In this document: positions 51,086-59,391 of the stretch, piece after piece | Layout: each line of letters begins with the position of its first letter | How positions within the stretch are numbered: the stretch's first letter is position 1 | Origin: Petralouisia muris | GTDB taxonomy: Bacteria; Bacillota; Clostridia; Lachnospirales; Lachnospiraceae | Reading direction: 5' to 3' | DNA: 64,000 bases | Assembly: GCF_004793545.1 (NCBI RefSeq) | Contig: NZ_SRYA01000009.1 | Location: 58,277 to 122,276, forward strand | Notes under the pieces: generated by a model | Seen by the model: only the letters and a program-made list of their open reading frames with translations | What the model was told of the DNA's origin: nothing | Database searches by the model: none | Position numbers and translations under genes: made by a program

Positions 51086-52099
51086 TCAGGACTGGGGATA
51101 AAATTTAATCGTAAACCTGGCTCCTCCTTCCGGCCGGTTTTCCGCCTTCAAAGTCCCGTTCTGCCGGGAGACAACCATCCGGGCCAGAGCCAGGCCGATG
51201 CCTACGCTTTGCTGGGAGGCGTTTTTTCCCTTATAGAACCGTTCAAATAAATGGGGCAGATCCTCGCTGTCAAACCCGGGACCATTATCTTCAATGATGA
51301 TTTCCGTGTATATGGCGTTTTGAGAAAAGGACGCCTGAATACAGCCGCCTAAGGGAGTATGCTCCATGCAGTTTTTCAGGATATTTAAAATTGCTTCCTG
51401 TGACCAGGCAGGATCTCCGGTGAAGGCAGCTTTCGGATCTCCATGAAGAGAAAAGGCCTGCTCTCGCAGCTCCATAGGAATCATCAGAGGTTCTGCAGCC
51501 TGTCGGATCAGATCTCCTGCATTTACGGGCGTTTCCTGGAAACGGACAGTTCCGGCGTCCATTTTAGACATTTTTAGCAGAGATTCCACCAGCCAGTCAA
51601 TGCGGGAGAAAAGCTGCATTAATTCCTGCAGCAGCTTTTTCCGTTTGGAAAGGGGCAGATCCGGTTCCCGCAGAAGGGAAAGAATCAGATTGGAGGCAGT
51701 CAGGGGAGAGCGGATCTGATGAGAAATGTCAGCCATGGAATCTGCAAGAAATTTTTTGTCTTCCGCAAGAGCCGCAGTTTGTTCACTGAGCCGAAGGGTC
51801 ATTTTAGACAGTTCATTTTCCAGAATGGACAACTCTCCTTCTTTGTATTTTTCAAATTGGATGGGGCTTTGATTGTGGAGCATATTGTCAATTTCACGGG
51901 CAAGCTGCTCCAGCCTTCGGTATCTGCGCCAGGTGAGCCAGTAGTGGGAAAATATGTACAAAATGGAAAAAAGCATCAGCAGGCTTATGGTGTGGGAAGG
52001 GAATAAGAATCCCAGGCATAGGGCAGAGCATAACAGAACAAGATACCAGGGCAAGCTTAACCTGATTTCTGGATTACGGAAAAATTTCATAAAAGTCAC
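51086..52099 (-). CDS. BceS-like intramembrane-sensing histidine kinase
   Basis: 337 residues. Two membrane helices close together near the N-terminus (WYLVLLCSALCLGFLFPS; ISLLMLFSILYIFSHYW) with almost no outside loop, the hallmark of intramembrane-sensing kinases. Then a phospho-acceptor region with His in MADISHQIRSPLTASN and an ATPase domain (ILNILKNCMEHTPLGG, DNGPGFDSEDLPHLFERF, SVGIGLALARMVV). Such kinases usually sense through the associated BceAB-type transporter, which is encoded just downstream here. It follows the regulator gene by 31 bases. Confidence 0.9.
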   Translation of the reverse strand: MTFMKFFRNPEIRLSLPWYLVLLCSALCLGFLFPSHTISLLMLFSILYIFSHYWLTWRRYRRLEQLAREIDNMLHNQSPIQFEKYKEGELSILENELSKMTLRLSEQTAALAEDKKFLADSMADISHQIRSPLTASNLILSLLREPDLPLSKRKKLLQELMQLFSRIDWLVESLLKMSKMDAGTVRFQETPVNAGDLIRQAAEPLMIPMELREQAFSLHGDPKAAFTGDPAWSQEAILNILKNCMEHTPLGGCIQASFSQNAIYTEIIIEDNGPGFDSEDLPHLFERFYKGKNASQQSVGIGLALARMVVSRQNGTLKAENRPEGGARFTIKFYPQS

Positions 52100-52130
52100 G
52101 GATTCCTTTCATTTTATTTTGGATACAATA

Positions 52131-52808
52131 TCAGTCCCCCATCTTGTATCCCATTCCCCGGATTGTTTTGATCAATTCAGGATTCTGCGGGTCTTTTTCA
52201 ATTTTTTCCCGCAGACGTTTGATATATACGGTCAGGGTGTTATCGTTGACAAATTCTCCAGCCATATCCCAGAGAGCGTCTAAGAGCTGAGAACGGGAAA
52301 GGACGATATCCTTATTGTTCATAAAGTACAGTAAAAGCCGGTATTCCAGAGCGGAGAGCAGAATCTCCCGGCCGTCTTTTGATACGGTTCCCCGGTTTAC
52401 GTCTACGGTCAGGTTTTGGTATTCCAGCACAGTATTTGCCTTGCCGTAGCGGCGCATAATATTGTGAATGCGGGAAATCAGCTCTCTCGGCCGAAAGGGC
52501 TTGGCGATATAATCGTCGGCTCCCAAATCTAAGCCTGTGACTACACTGTATTCATCTCCTGAGGCGGTCAGGAAAATCACAGGAAGGTTAGTGGTGGATT
52601 TCACTGCCCGGCAGGTTGCGAAGCCGTTTCCTTCTGCAAGGGAAACATCCAGCAGCATCAGATCGAAGGTTGGGGCGGATTCCTCTAAGAGTGCTAAGGC
52701 TTTCGTCTGTCCGTCCACTGATGTGATGGCGAAGCCTTCCTTTTGCAGAAATTCAGTTAAGTTGGTGACGATGCTTTTGTCGTCTTCTACTAATAAAATG
52801 TGGGTCAT
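52131..52808 (-). CDS. OmpR-family response regulator of the Bce-like module
   Basis: 225 residues: receiver (HILLVEDDKSIVTNLTE, Asp in LMLLDVSLAEGNG, FLTASGD, YIAKPFRPRELISR) and winged-helix DNA-binding domain (SALEYRLLLYFMNNKDIVLSRSQL is split by the recognition region; end LIKTIRGMGYKM). It is the first gene of a regulator-kinase-ATPase-permease run. The 83-base gap to the divergent glucokinase gene must hold its promoter. The palindrome at 50975-50990 is the likeliest target site in view. Confidence 0.92.
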   Translation of the reverse strand: MTHILLVEDDKSIVTNLTEFLQKEGFAITSVDGQTKALALLEESAPTFDLMLLDVSLAEGNGFATCRAVKSTTNLPVIFLTASGDEYSVVTGLDLGADDYIAKPFRPRELISRIHNIMRRYGKANTVLEYQNLTVDVNRGTVSKDGREILLSALEYRLLLYFMNNKDIVLSRSQLLDALWDMAGEFVNDNTLTVYIKRLREKIEKDPQNPELIKTIRGMGYKMGD

Positions 52809-52833
52809 AGAATATTTTCTCCGTTAATTATTA

Positions 52834-52862
52834 TTGCATTTGCGTGATCGATATAGTATAAC
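52834..52862 (+). promoter_or_regulatory. Candidate sigma-A promoter for the ROK glucokinase gene
   Basis: TTGCAT (52834-52839), 17-base spacer, TATAAC (52857-52862), about 29 bases before ATG 52891; a second TATAAT follows at once at 52863. Confidence 0.6.
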
Positions 52863-52890
52863 TATAATATAAAATCAATGGAGGTTCAAC

Positions 52891-53832
52891 ATGAAAAAAT
52901 ATGGTTTCGGCGTAGATATCGGCGGCACGACCTGCAAAATCGGCCTGTTTGAAACTACAGGAGATCTTGCGGAAAAATGGGAAATCCCCACAGACACCAG
53001 CGAAGAAGGAAAGAATATCCTGTCGGACATTGCAGCTTCTCTTCGGGGCAAGATGGCGGAGCGAAATATCGGGAAAGATGAAGTGGAAGGAATTGGCATC
53101 GGCCTTCCGGGGCCGGTGCAGCCGGACGGAAGCGTACTCTTATGCGTGAATCTTGGATGGAAAGAAAAGAATATCCCCAAAGAAATGGGAGATTTGATGG
53201 ATGGAATTCAGGTGAAGGCTGAAAATGACGCCAATGTAGCGGCCCTTGGTGAAATGTGGCAGGGCGGAGGTAAAGGCTGCAAGAGCATTGTTATGGTGAC
53301 TCTTGGGACAGGCGTTGGCGGCGGCATTATTGTGGATGGAAAGATTGTGTCCGGCGCCCACGGTGCAGGCGGGGAGATTGGCCATATCACAGTTAATCCT
53401 CATGAGAGTGTACCCTGCAATTGCGGCAGGAAAGGCTGCCTGGAGCAGTATTGTTCAGCCACGGGAATTGCCAGACTGGCGCAGGAAGCGCTGGCACAGG
53501 ATCATGAAGTCTCTGTTTTGGACAAGGCAGCGGGAATTTCCGCCAAAACAGTGTTTGACGCCTATAAAGAACAGGATAAGCTGGCAGGGCAGATTGTGGA
53601 GAAGTTTGCTCGTATTCTGGGAAAAGGGTTAAGCAACATTGCGTGTGTGGCTGATCCGGAAGTATTTGTCATTGGCGGCGGCGTTTCTAAGGCTGGAGAG
53701 GTTTTGATTCAGGCAGTGAATCAGTATTACAGGGAAGCGGCTTTTCCTTCCTGCGTACATACGAGATTTGCATTGGCGTCTCTGGGAAATGATGCAGGAA
53801 TGTATGGCTGCGTAAAATTAGTTTTGGAATAA
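52891..53832 (+). CDS. glk: ROK-family glucokinase
   Basis: 313 residues. The N-terminal phosphate-binding motif GVDIGGTTCKIGLFE, catalytic region ENDANVAALGE, GTGVGGGIIVDGKI, and the ROK zinc site (His in GGEIGHITVNP plus the cysteines of CNCGRKGCLEQYCS) are all present. ROK glucokinases phosphorylate glucose with ATP in the cytoplasm, the first step for glucose released by glycosidases such as the four GH3 enzymes in this window. Other sugar kinases such as N-acetylmannosamine kinase share the fold, but length and motifs fit clostridial glucokinase. ATGGAGG precedes the start. Confidence 0.9.
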   Translation: MKKYGFGVDIGGTTCKIGLFETTGDLAEKWEIPTDTSEEGKNILSDIAASLRGKMAERNIGKDEVEGIGIGLPGPVQPDGSVLLCVNLGWKEKNIPKEMGDLMDGIQVKAENDANVAALGEMWQGGGKGCKSIVMVTLGTGVGGGIIVDGKIVSGAHGAGGEIGHITVNPHESVPCNCGRKGCLEQYCSATGIARLAQEALAQDHEVSVLDKAAGISAKTVFDAYKEQDKLAGQIVEKFARILGKGLSNIACVADPEVFVIGGGVSKAGEVLIQAVNQYYREAAFPSCVHTRFALASLGNDAGMYGCVKLVLE

Positions 53833-53848
53833 GTATTGGAGTTAAAAC

Positions 53849-53890
53849 AGGCGGGATATCATTTGCAGATTCGCACATGATATCCCGCCT
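53849..53890. terminator. Bidirectional terminator between glk and the Big2/NlpC-P60 gene
   Basis: AGGCGGGATATCAT (53849-53862) and ATGATATCCCGCCT (53877-53890) are perfect 14-bp arms with a 14-base loop; T-rich sequence follows and A-rich precedes. It separates convergent stops at 53832 and 53895. Confidence 0.93.
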
Positions 53891-53894
53891 GCTT

Positions 53895-55691
53895 TTATTT
53901 TTTCAGGGGCCTTGCAATCATAGTGATGTTGCTCTCCTTGTAATAAGCCCGCAGGGGTTTCTCCAGACGGTATCCGTCTCCATAATACATGGAAACATGG
54001 TAAATATTCCGGTATCTGCCGTTGCTTCCCCGGCGCATTCGGTAGAAAATTAAATCGCCTGGCAAAAGCTTAGAAGAGTCAATTCCCTTATAAGCAATGA
54101 CCTTGCCGCTTCTTTCCAGATGCGCTGCCATGGAAGCGGCCGTTGGCGCCCAGGAGGAAGTGCCGCCCAATAATTTGGAATCACATCCGTAAGCCCTAAA
54201 TACTAAGGAGCTGCAGTCATAATAGCCGGAGGACATGCGCCGACCCTGGCTGTAGGAAGAACTGTACATAATTTTATAGCCGGTTTTACATGCCTGCAGC
54301 GCACGCTTGGAGGCAACATCCACATGGAATTTGAAGGATACGCCGTCAGCATTAATAATGATATCGGTACTTCCGGCAGAACGGCCGGTAATCCTGCCGG
54401 ACTTGTCCACCTTTGCCACAGAAGTTTTCTTGGATTTGTATGTAATCTTACTTTTGGAGGAAATTCCTGTCAGCGGAACCTTTATTTTCTTTCCAACTGC
54501 CAAAAGCTTGGAAGTGGAGGTCAGCTGAGGATTTGTTACAATTAATTGATGCTTAATGGTCTTTCCATCCACCTGGGCAATAATGGTTGTTTTCCCTGCG
54601 GTGTTTCCTGCGGTTACAGTGCCGTCCTCTTTAATGGTGGCCAGAGAAGATTTTTTTACTTTCCATTTGACGGTGCTGAATGCATTGGTGCCGGTAAGCT
54701 TGATTTTCCGCGTTTTTCCCAGGGACAGTACCGTACTGGAAGAGGTTATCTCAGGGTCGGAAATTCTCACCGTGGTGGGAAATGTGGAAGAGGTACCGTC
54801 TGAATAATTGACCGTTGCCGTAATCTGCGCAGATCCAGGCTGCTTGCCGGTGACAATGCCGCTGGTTGGAGTAACGCTGGCAATCTGGGAATTGGAGGAA
54901 GCCCAGGAAGTATTGGTAATTGTAAAGCCTGGCTTCTCAATATTATCCAGCGTAAAGGATTTGGCAGTATCCACAGCCATGGAAACCTGCTGCTGGTCAA
55001 TGCCCTTTTCCAGTACCTGAACGGTGCAGACGCCCTTGCTGGTTATTTTCTGGTTATTTTCCAAGGTGGTACAGACAGCCTCTAGGGTGACCGTTCCGGG
55101 ATTTTCAGCAGTAATTTTGCATTTGTTTCCGGAACTGGTGATATCTACCACTTCTGATGAGGGGTCTGCCAATCGGAAAGATACAGAATCTTCCTTTGAA
55201 ACATTGCTTAAATATAAGGTAGCGCTGTCTCCCAGAATAAGAATCTGTGATTCCCGGTTCAGTTTATGGGGATTTTTTCGGACAGTTACTTCGCAGGAAG
55301 CTTTCGCGCCTGGCAGGGAAGCAGTGATGGTGGCTTTCCCCGGCTTCATGCCAGTGACCGTTCCGTTTTTATCCACGGTGGCAATTTTAGATTTTGAGGA
55401 CTTCCAGGTAATTTTGGCGGAAGATTTGCCGGATACTTTCAGGCGATATGTATTCTCAGTATATACGGTAACTGATGTTTTGTTTAATTTCAGGGAAGCT
55501 GATTTTGCGGCTTTTGCACTGGATGTTAATGTCAGGGAATTTGTGCCGCTGTCAGTAGAGTTGGCGCTTGCTGTGATTGCGGCGCCAGGAGCTTCCGGAG
55601 TGGAAACAGAAGGAGCTGCCATTGAAGTAAAAGGTGTTTCCAATAAAAGCAGACAGCTGAGAGCAAGTGTGAAAAGTTTCTGGGATTTCAT
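53895..55691 (-). CDS. Secreted Big2 (Ig-like) repeat protein with C-terminal NlpC/P60-type peptidase domain
   Basis: 598 residues from ATG 55691, ten bases after AGGAGG; the ATG three codons earlier is too close to that site. Signal peptide (LFTLALSCLLLLETPFTSMAA), a Ser/Thr-rich linker, then several Big2-like beta repeats (about 65-455), recognisable from recurring W.SS...AT/VD..G.VTG..PG.A phrases. The C-terminal domain (about 465-598) has Cys in GYYDCSSLVFRAYG and His in NIYHVSMYYGDGY, the NlpC/P60 pattern for cell-wall peptide hydrolysis. It probably acts in the wall, with the Big2 repeats giving attachment or reach. No sortase motif or choline-binding repeats. Confidence 0.88.
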   Translation of the reverse strand: MKSQKLFTLALSCLLLLETPFTSMAAPSVSTPEAPGAAITASANSTDSGTNSLTLTSSAKAAKSASLKLNKTSVTVYTENTYRLKVSGKSSAKITWKSSKSKIATVDKNGTVTGMKPGKATITASLPGAKASCEVTVRKNPHKLNRESQILILGDSATLYLSNVSKEDSVSFRLADPSSEVVDITSSGNKCKITAENPGTVTLEAVCTTLENNQKITSKGVCTVQVLEKGIDQQQVSMAVDTAKSFTLDNIEKPGFTITNTSWASSNSQIASVTPTSGIVTGKQPGSAQITATVNYSDGTSSTFPTTVRISDPEITSSSTVLSLGKTRKIKLTGTNAFSTVKWKVKKSSLATIKEDGTVTAGNTAGKTTIIAQVDGKTIKHQLIVTNPQLTSTSKLLAVGKKIKVPLTGISSKSKITYKSKKTSVAKVDKSGRITGRSAGSTDIIINADGVSFKFHVDVASKRALQACKTGYKIMYSSSYSQGRRMSSGYYDCSSLVFRAYGCDSKLLGGTSSWAPTAASMAAHLERSGKVIAYKGIDSSKLLPGDLIFYRMRRGSNGRYRNIYHVSMYYGDGYRLEKPLRAYYKESNITMIARPLKK

Positions 55692-55758
55692 TTGTAACAT
55701 GCCTCCTGTAAATTAAAAATATATTTGCTGTTTGTGTTCAAGATTGTTTCCGATTATA

Positions 55759-55787
55759 ATAATAATCCCTTTTTCCATGAGTTTCAA
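55759..55787 (-). promoter_or_regulatory. Candidate promoter for the Big2/NlpC-P60 gene
   Basis: On the minus strand TTGAAA (55782-55787), a 17-base spacer, and TATTAT (55759-55764), about 70 bases before the start. Confidence 0.5.
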
Positions 55788-55988
55788 GATTAATGAGAGA
55801 AAAAATTAAAAAATCTGTAATAATTTTATAATAATCATACCACAAATTGTTACAAAAAGAATCAGGAAAATTATGGAGATGGGAAAAGAGCGTATTGCAA
55901 ATACAGAAAAACAAGAAGATGTCATAGAACAGATAAAAGAGGAGAATAATATCTGACAAATACGCGACAAAATACTGTATTTTTCATC

Positions 55989-56017
55989 TTGATTTTTTAG
56001 GTCGATGATACTATAAT
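55989..56017 (+). promoter_or_regulatory. Candidate sigma-A promoter for nrdDG
   Basis: TTGATT (55989-55994), 17-base spacer, TATAAT (56012-56017), 67 bases before the nrdD start. Confidence 0.65.
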
Positions 56018-56020
56018 AGG

Positions 56021-56036
56021 AAAGCATATATAGTGT
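56021..56036 (+). promoter_or_regulatory. Possible NrdR box
   Basis: AAAGCATATATAGTGT agrees with most positions of the NrdR consensus (ACACWATATATWGTGT), poorly in its left half. It lies just after the -10 of the nrdD promoter, where a repressor would act. A second, weaker match overlaps the -10. Confidence 0.35.
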
Positions 56037-56084
56037 CGATGAAAATTGAAAATACTAGATTTAGTTGTTTTTGGAGGATGCGGA

Positions 56085-58247
56085 ATGAAAATCATCAAGA
56101 GAAGCGGGAAAGAAACAGGGTTTGACGCCAGCAAGATTATTGATGCGGTGAATAAGGCAAACATGGAAGTGACAGAAAGTGACAGACTGACTCGGGAGCA
56201 GGTGGAAGCCATTGCTAAGCGGATCTCCGGTTCTTGTGAAACGATGGATCGAATCTATAATGTAGAAGAGATTCAGGATATGGTGGAAAATGAAATTATG
56301 GCTTACAAGGCCTATGAGGTGGCCAGAAAGTATATTACCTACCGATACAAACGTGCGTTGGTGAGAAAATCCAATTCTACCGATCAGCAAATTCTAAGCT
56401 TAATTGAATGTAATAATGAAGAAATTAAACAGGAAAATTCAAATAAAAATCCTGTGGTAAACAGCGTGCAGCGGGATTATATGGCAGGGGAAGTCAGCAA
56501 AGACATTACAAAGCGTTTTCTGCTGCCGGAAAAGGTGGTGCGGGCTCATGAAGAAGGAGTGATCCATTTCCATGATTCGGATTACTTTGCGCAGCATATG
56601 CATAATTGCTGTCTGGTTAATTTAGAGGATATGCTGCAGAATGGAACAGTAATCAGTGAGACTATGATTGAGCGTCCTAAGAGCTTTTCCACGGCATGCA
56701 ACATTGCCACCCAGGCCATTGCTCAGATTGCCAGTTCCCAGTACGGAGGCCAGAGCATTACGCTGTCTCATCTGGCGCCCTTTGTGGACGTGAGCCGCCG
56801 GAAATTAAGAAAGATGGTGCGGCGGGAATTTCAGACGGCAAAGCTTCCGCTGGAGGATTCAAAGATTAATGAAGTGGCTGAGATGAGGGTCAAAGAAGAA
56901 ATCCGGCGGGGCGTCCAGATGATACAGTATCAGGTGATAACCCTGATGACCACCAACGGACAGGCGCCTTTTGTCACAGTATTTATGTATCTGAATGAAG
57001 TAGAAGAAGGCCAGACCAGGGATGATCTTGCACTGGTGATTAAAGAAATGCTTCTCCAGCGGATGCAGGGAGTCAAAAATGAAAAAGGCGTGTATATTAC
57101 GCCTGCTTTTCCTAAATTGATTTATGTGCTGGAGGAGAATAATATCCGGGAAGGCAGTCCCTACTGGGAACTGACCCGATTAGCGGCAAAATGCACCGCC
57201 AAACGTATGGTGCCGGATTATATTTCGGAAAAAGTAATGAAGGAAAATAAACAGGGGAATTGCTATCCCTGTATGGGCTGCCGTTCCTTTTTGACAGTTT
57301 ATCATGACGAGCAGGGAAAGGCGAAATTCTACGGACGTTTTAATCAGGGCGTGGTAACCTTGAATCTGGTGGACGTTGCGTGTTCTTCTGGGAAAGACAT
57401 GGATAAATTTTGGGAAATCCTGGAGGAGAGAATGGAATTGTGCAGAGAGGCCTTGATGCTTCGGCATAACCGGCTGAAAGGGACTCCTTCGGATGTGGCT
57501 CCGATCCTGTGGCAGTATGGGGCGCTGGCCCGCCTGAAAAAAGGAGAAGTGATAGACAGGCTGCTCTATGGCGGATATTCTACGATATCTCTGGGATATG
57601 CGGGGCTTTGTGAATGCGCCAGATATATGACGGGAAAATCTCACACCGATCCGGAGGCTACGCCCTTTGCGCTGAAAGTGATGGAAAGACTGAATCAGGC
57701 GTGCAAAAAATGGGAAAAAGAAACGGATATTGCTTTCAGTCTGTATGGAACGCCTTTGGAATCCACTACTTATAAATTTGCAAAATGTCTGCAGCGGCGG
57801 TTTGGAATTATTGAGGGAGTGACCGATAAAAACTATATCACCAATAGTTATCACATTCATGTGACAGAGGAAATTGATGCTTTCAGCAAGCTGACCTTTG
57901 AGGCTCAGTTTCAGAAATTGTCTCCTGGCGGTGCAGTAAGCTATGTGGAAGTGCCGGATATGCAGGGAAATCTGGATGCGGTGCTGACAGTGATGCAGCA
58001 TATCTATGATAATATTATGTACGGAGAGCTGAATACAAAAAGCGATTACTGTCAGGTGTGCGGCTACGAAGGTGAAATCAGAATTGTATCAGATACAGAC
58101 GGAAAGCTGGTGTGGGAATGTCCCAATTGCCAGAACCGGGAGGAAGATAAGATGAATGTTGCCCGGAGAACCTGCGGTTATATCGGCACACAGTTCTGGA
58201 ATCAGGGAAGAACCCAGGAAATTCAGGAAAGAGTGCTTCATTTGTAA
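56085..58247 (+). CDS. nrdD: Anaerobic (class III) ribonucleoside-triphosphate reductase
   Basis: 720 residues from ATG 56085 (GGAGGATGCGGA upstream). An N-terminal ATP-cone (about 1-90; KIIKRSGKETGFDASKI) senses dATP/ATP. The catalytic glycyl-radical barrel follows (IHFHDSDYFAQHMHNCCLVN). The C-terminal zinc site CQVCGYEG..CPNC and the radical loop RRTCGYIGTQFWNQGR complete the enzyme. It reduces ribonucleoside triphosphates to deoxyribonucleotides without oxygen, after activation by NrdG, whose gene begins 18 bases downstream. The strict anaerobic lifestyle fits. Complete, no anomalies seen. Confidence 0.96.
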   Translation: MKIIKRSGKETGFDASKIIDAVNKANMEVTESDRLTREQVEAIAKRISGSCETMDRIYNVEEIQDMVENEIMAYKAYEVARKYITYRYKRALVRKSNSTDQQILSLIECNNEEIKQENSNKNPVVNSVQRDYMAGEVSKDITKRFLLPEKVVRAHEEGVIHFHDSDYFAQHMHNCCLVNLEDMLQNGTVISETMIERPKSFSTACNIATQAIAQIASSQYGGQSITLSHLAPFVDVSRRKLRKMVRREFQTAKLPLEDSKINEVAEMRVKEEIRRGVQMIQYQVITLMTTNGQAPFVTVFMYLNEVEEGQTRDDLALVIKEMLLQRMQGVKNEKGVYITPAFPKLIYVLEENNIREGSPYWELTRLAAKCTAKRMVPDYISEKVMKENKQGNCYPCMGCRSFLTVYHDEQGKAKFYGRFNQGVVTLNLVDVACSSGKDMDKFWEILEERMELCREALMLRHNRLKGTPSDVAPILWQYGALARLKKGEVIDRLLYGGYSTISLGYAGLCECARYMTGKSHTDPEATPFALKVMERLNQACKKWEKETDIAFSLYGTPLESTTYKFAKCLQRRFGIIEGVTDKNYITNSYHIHVTEEIDAFSKLTFEAQFQKLSPGGAVSYVEVPDMQGNLDAVLTVMQHIYDNIMYGELNTKSDYCQVCGYEGEIRIVSDTDGKLVWECPNCQNREEDKMNVARRTCGYIGTQFWNQGRTQEIQERVLHL

Positions 58248-58265
58248 GAATTAAGGAGTACCGTT

Positions 58266-58784
58266 ATGCATTATGGTGAAATTAAAAAAACAGACATTGC
58301 CAATGGAGAAGGGGTCAGGGTTTCCCTTTTTGTTTCCGGCTGCACCCATCACTGCGCCGGCTGTTTTAACAGTGAGACCTGGGACTTTTCGTATGGAAAG
58401 GAATTTACCAGAGCGACAGAGGATGAATTGCTGGAGCTGCTGAGTCCCTCTTACATTGCAGGACTTTCCCTGTTGGGCGGAGAGCCTATGGAACCGGAAA
58501 ATCAGCAGACGCTGCTGCCTTTTTTGCGGCGGGTAAAAGAAAGGTATCCGCAGAAAACTGTCTGGTGTTATACCGGATATCTTTTTGACAGGGAGCTGCA
58601 GGGAAAGGGAAGAGCGGTATGCGGGGCAACAGAGGAGTTGCTTTCTCTGATTGATATATTGGTGGACGGAGAATTTGTCCAGGAAAAGAAAAATATTTCT
58701 TTGCGGTTCCGTGGTTCAGAGAACCAGAGAATTATTGATGTAAAGAAAAGCCTGGAACAGGGAACAATAGTTCAAGTTCTTTGA
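58266..58784 (+). CDS. nrdG: Anaerobic ribonucleotide reductase activating enzyme
   Basis: 172 residues. The radical-SAM cluster motif CTHHCAGC (CxxxCxxC) near residue 26 is followed by FNSETWDFSYG, the GGEPM motif (LLGGEPMEPENQQ) and WCYTGYLF. NrdG uses S-adenosylmethionine and a 4Fe-4S cluster to put the glycyl radical on NrdD. AAGGAG precedes ATG 58266. It forms an operon with nrdD. Confidence 0.95.
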   Translation: MHYGEIKKTDIANGEGVRVSLFVSGCTHHCAGCFNSETWDFSYGKEFTRATEDELLELLSPSYIAGLSLLGGEPMEPENQQTLLPFLRRVKERYPQKTVWCYTGYLFDRELQGKGRAVCGATEELLSLIDILVDGEFVQEKKNISLRFRGSENQRIIDVKKSLEQGTIVQVL

Positions 58785-58887
58785 CGCCAGGTTTTTGCCG
58801 AAGGAATTATGAAATTTTTAAGATAATTTTAATAAAAGATGAAAGACACAAATGCACAGAACAGATAAAATAGAGGAAAGCTTGTTA

Positions 58888-59316
58888 ATGATGGAGTATA
58901 ATAGTAAACAGGAGCAAAATAAGTATTATAAAGTAGTTTTAGTCAGAATTGAAACAGACGAGTACATTATCCTGAAAGGACCGGAGGAGGAAAAGCTATT
59001 GGCCGGTATTTTACAGGATGATTATAATTCCACCAGGTATGAGAAAATGATTCAGCTGTTGGCAGAAGAGGTGGTAATGAAAGAATATCGGAAGATGTTT
59101 TCTTCCATATTTTCTATGGAAAACATTCAGAAAGAATTTGAGGAAGGAAAGAATGTGATAGAATATTCTTATGTCCGAAATGTAGGAGATGAAAATAGCG
59201 TGGTGAATACAAAAGTGTATCCCAGAACAAAACAGGGAGACAGCTTGAAGGAATTTATGGTATACGTTTTGTTGGAACCTGGAATGCAGGCGGAAGGAAA
59301 TAAGAGGGCTGTCTGA
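58888..59316 (+). CDS. Orphan PAS-like domain protein
   Basis: 142 residues from ATG 58888, preceded by AGAGGAAAG; an in-frame ATG at 58852 has a weaker site. No signal peptide or membrane segment. The pattern (YKVVLVRIETDEYIILKG; FSSIFSMENIQKEFEEGKNV; a beta-rich end MVYVLLEPG) resembles the PAS-like sensor module that precedes GGDEF or kinase domains in clostridial signalling proteins, but here it stands alone. It could be a fragment or a stand-alone ligand-binding protein. Its 3' end is part of a 42-bp tandem duplication. Function unknown. Confidence 0.55.
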   Translation: MMEYNSKQEQNKYYKVVLVRIETDEYIILKGPEEEKLLAGILQDDYNSTRYEKMIQLLAEEVVMKEYRKMFSSIFSMENIQKEFEEGKNVIEYSYVRNVGDENSVVNTKVYPRTKQGDSLKEFMVYVLLEPGMQAEGNKRAV

Positions 59317-59379
59317 AAGAACCAGGAAATGCTGGGAGGAAATAAGAAGACTGTCTGAAAGAACCAGGAGATGCTGGGA
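59296..59379 (+). repeat. 42-bp tandem duplication across a gene end and the next ribosome site
   Basis: GGAAATAAGAGGGCTGTCTG... (59296-59337) is repeated at 59338-59379 (GGAAATAAGAAGACTGTCTG...) with 39 of 42 identical by eye. The first copy holds the stop of the PAS-like gene; the end of the second supplies the GGGAGGAGGA used by the L,D-transpeptidase gene. Confidence 0.9.
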
Positions 59380-59391
59380 GGAGGAATGCAT

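Noticed and set aside
54307..55716. Open frames antisense to the Big2 repeat gene
   Set aside because: They arise from the repetitive Ser/Thr/Lys-rich coding sequence of the opposite strand and have no ribosome sites or domains.
59296..59379. CRISPR-like repeat
   Set aside because: Only two units, directly abutting without spacers; it is a simple tandem duplication.
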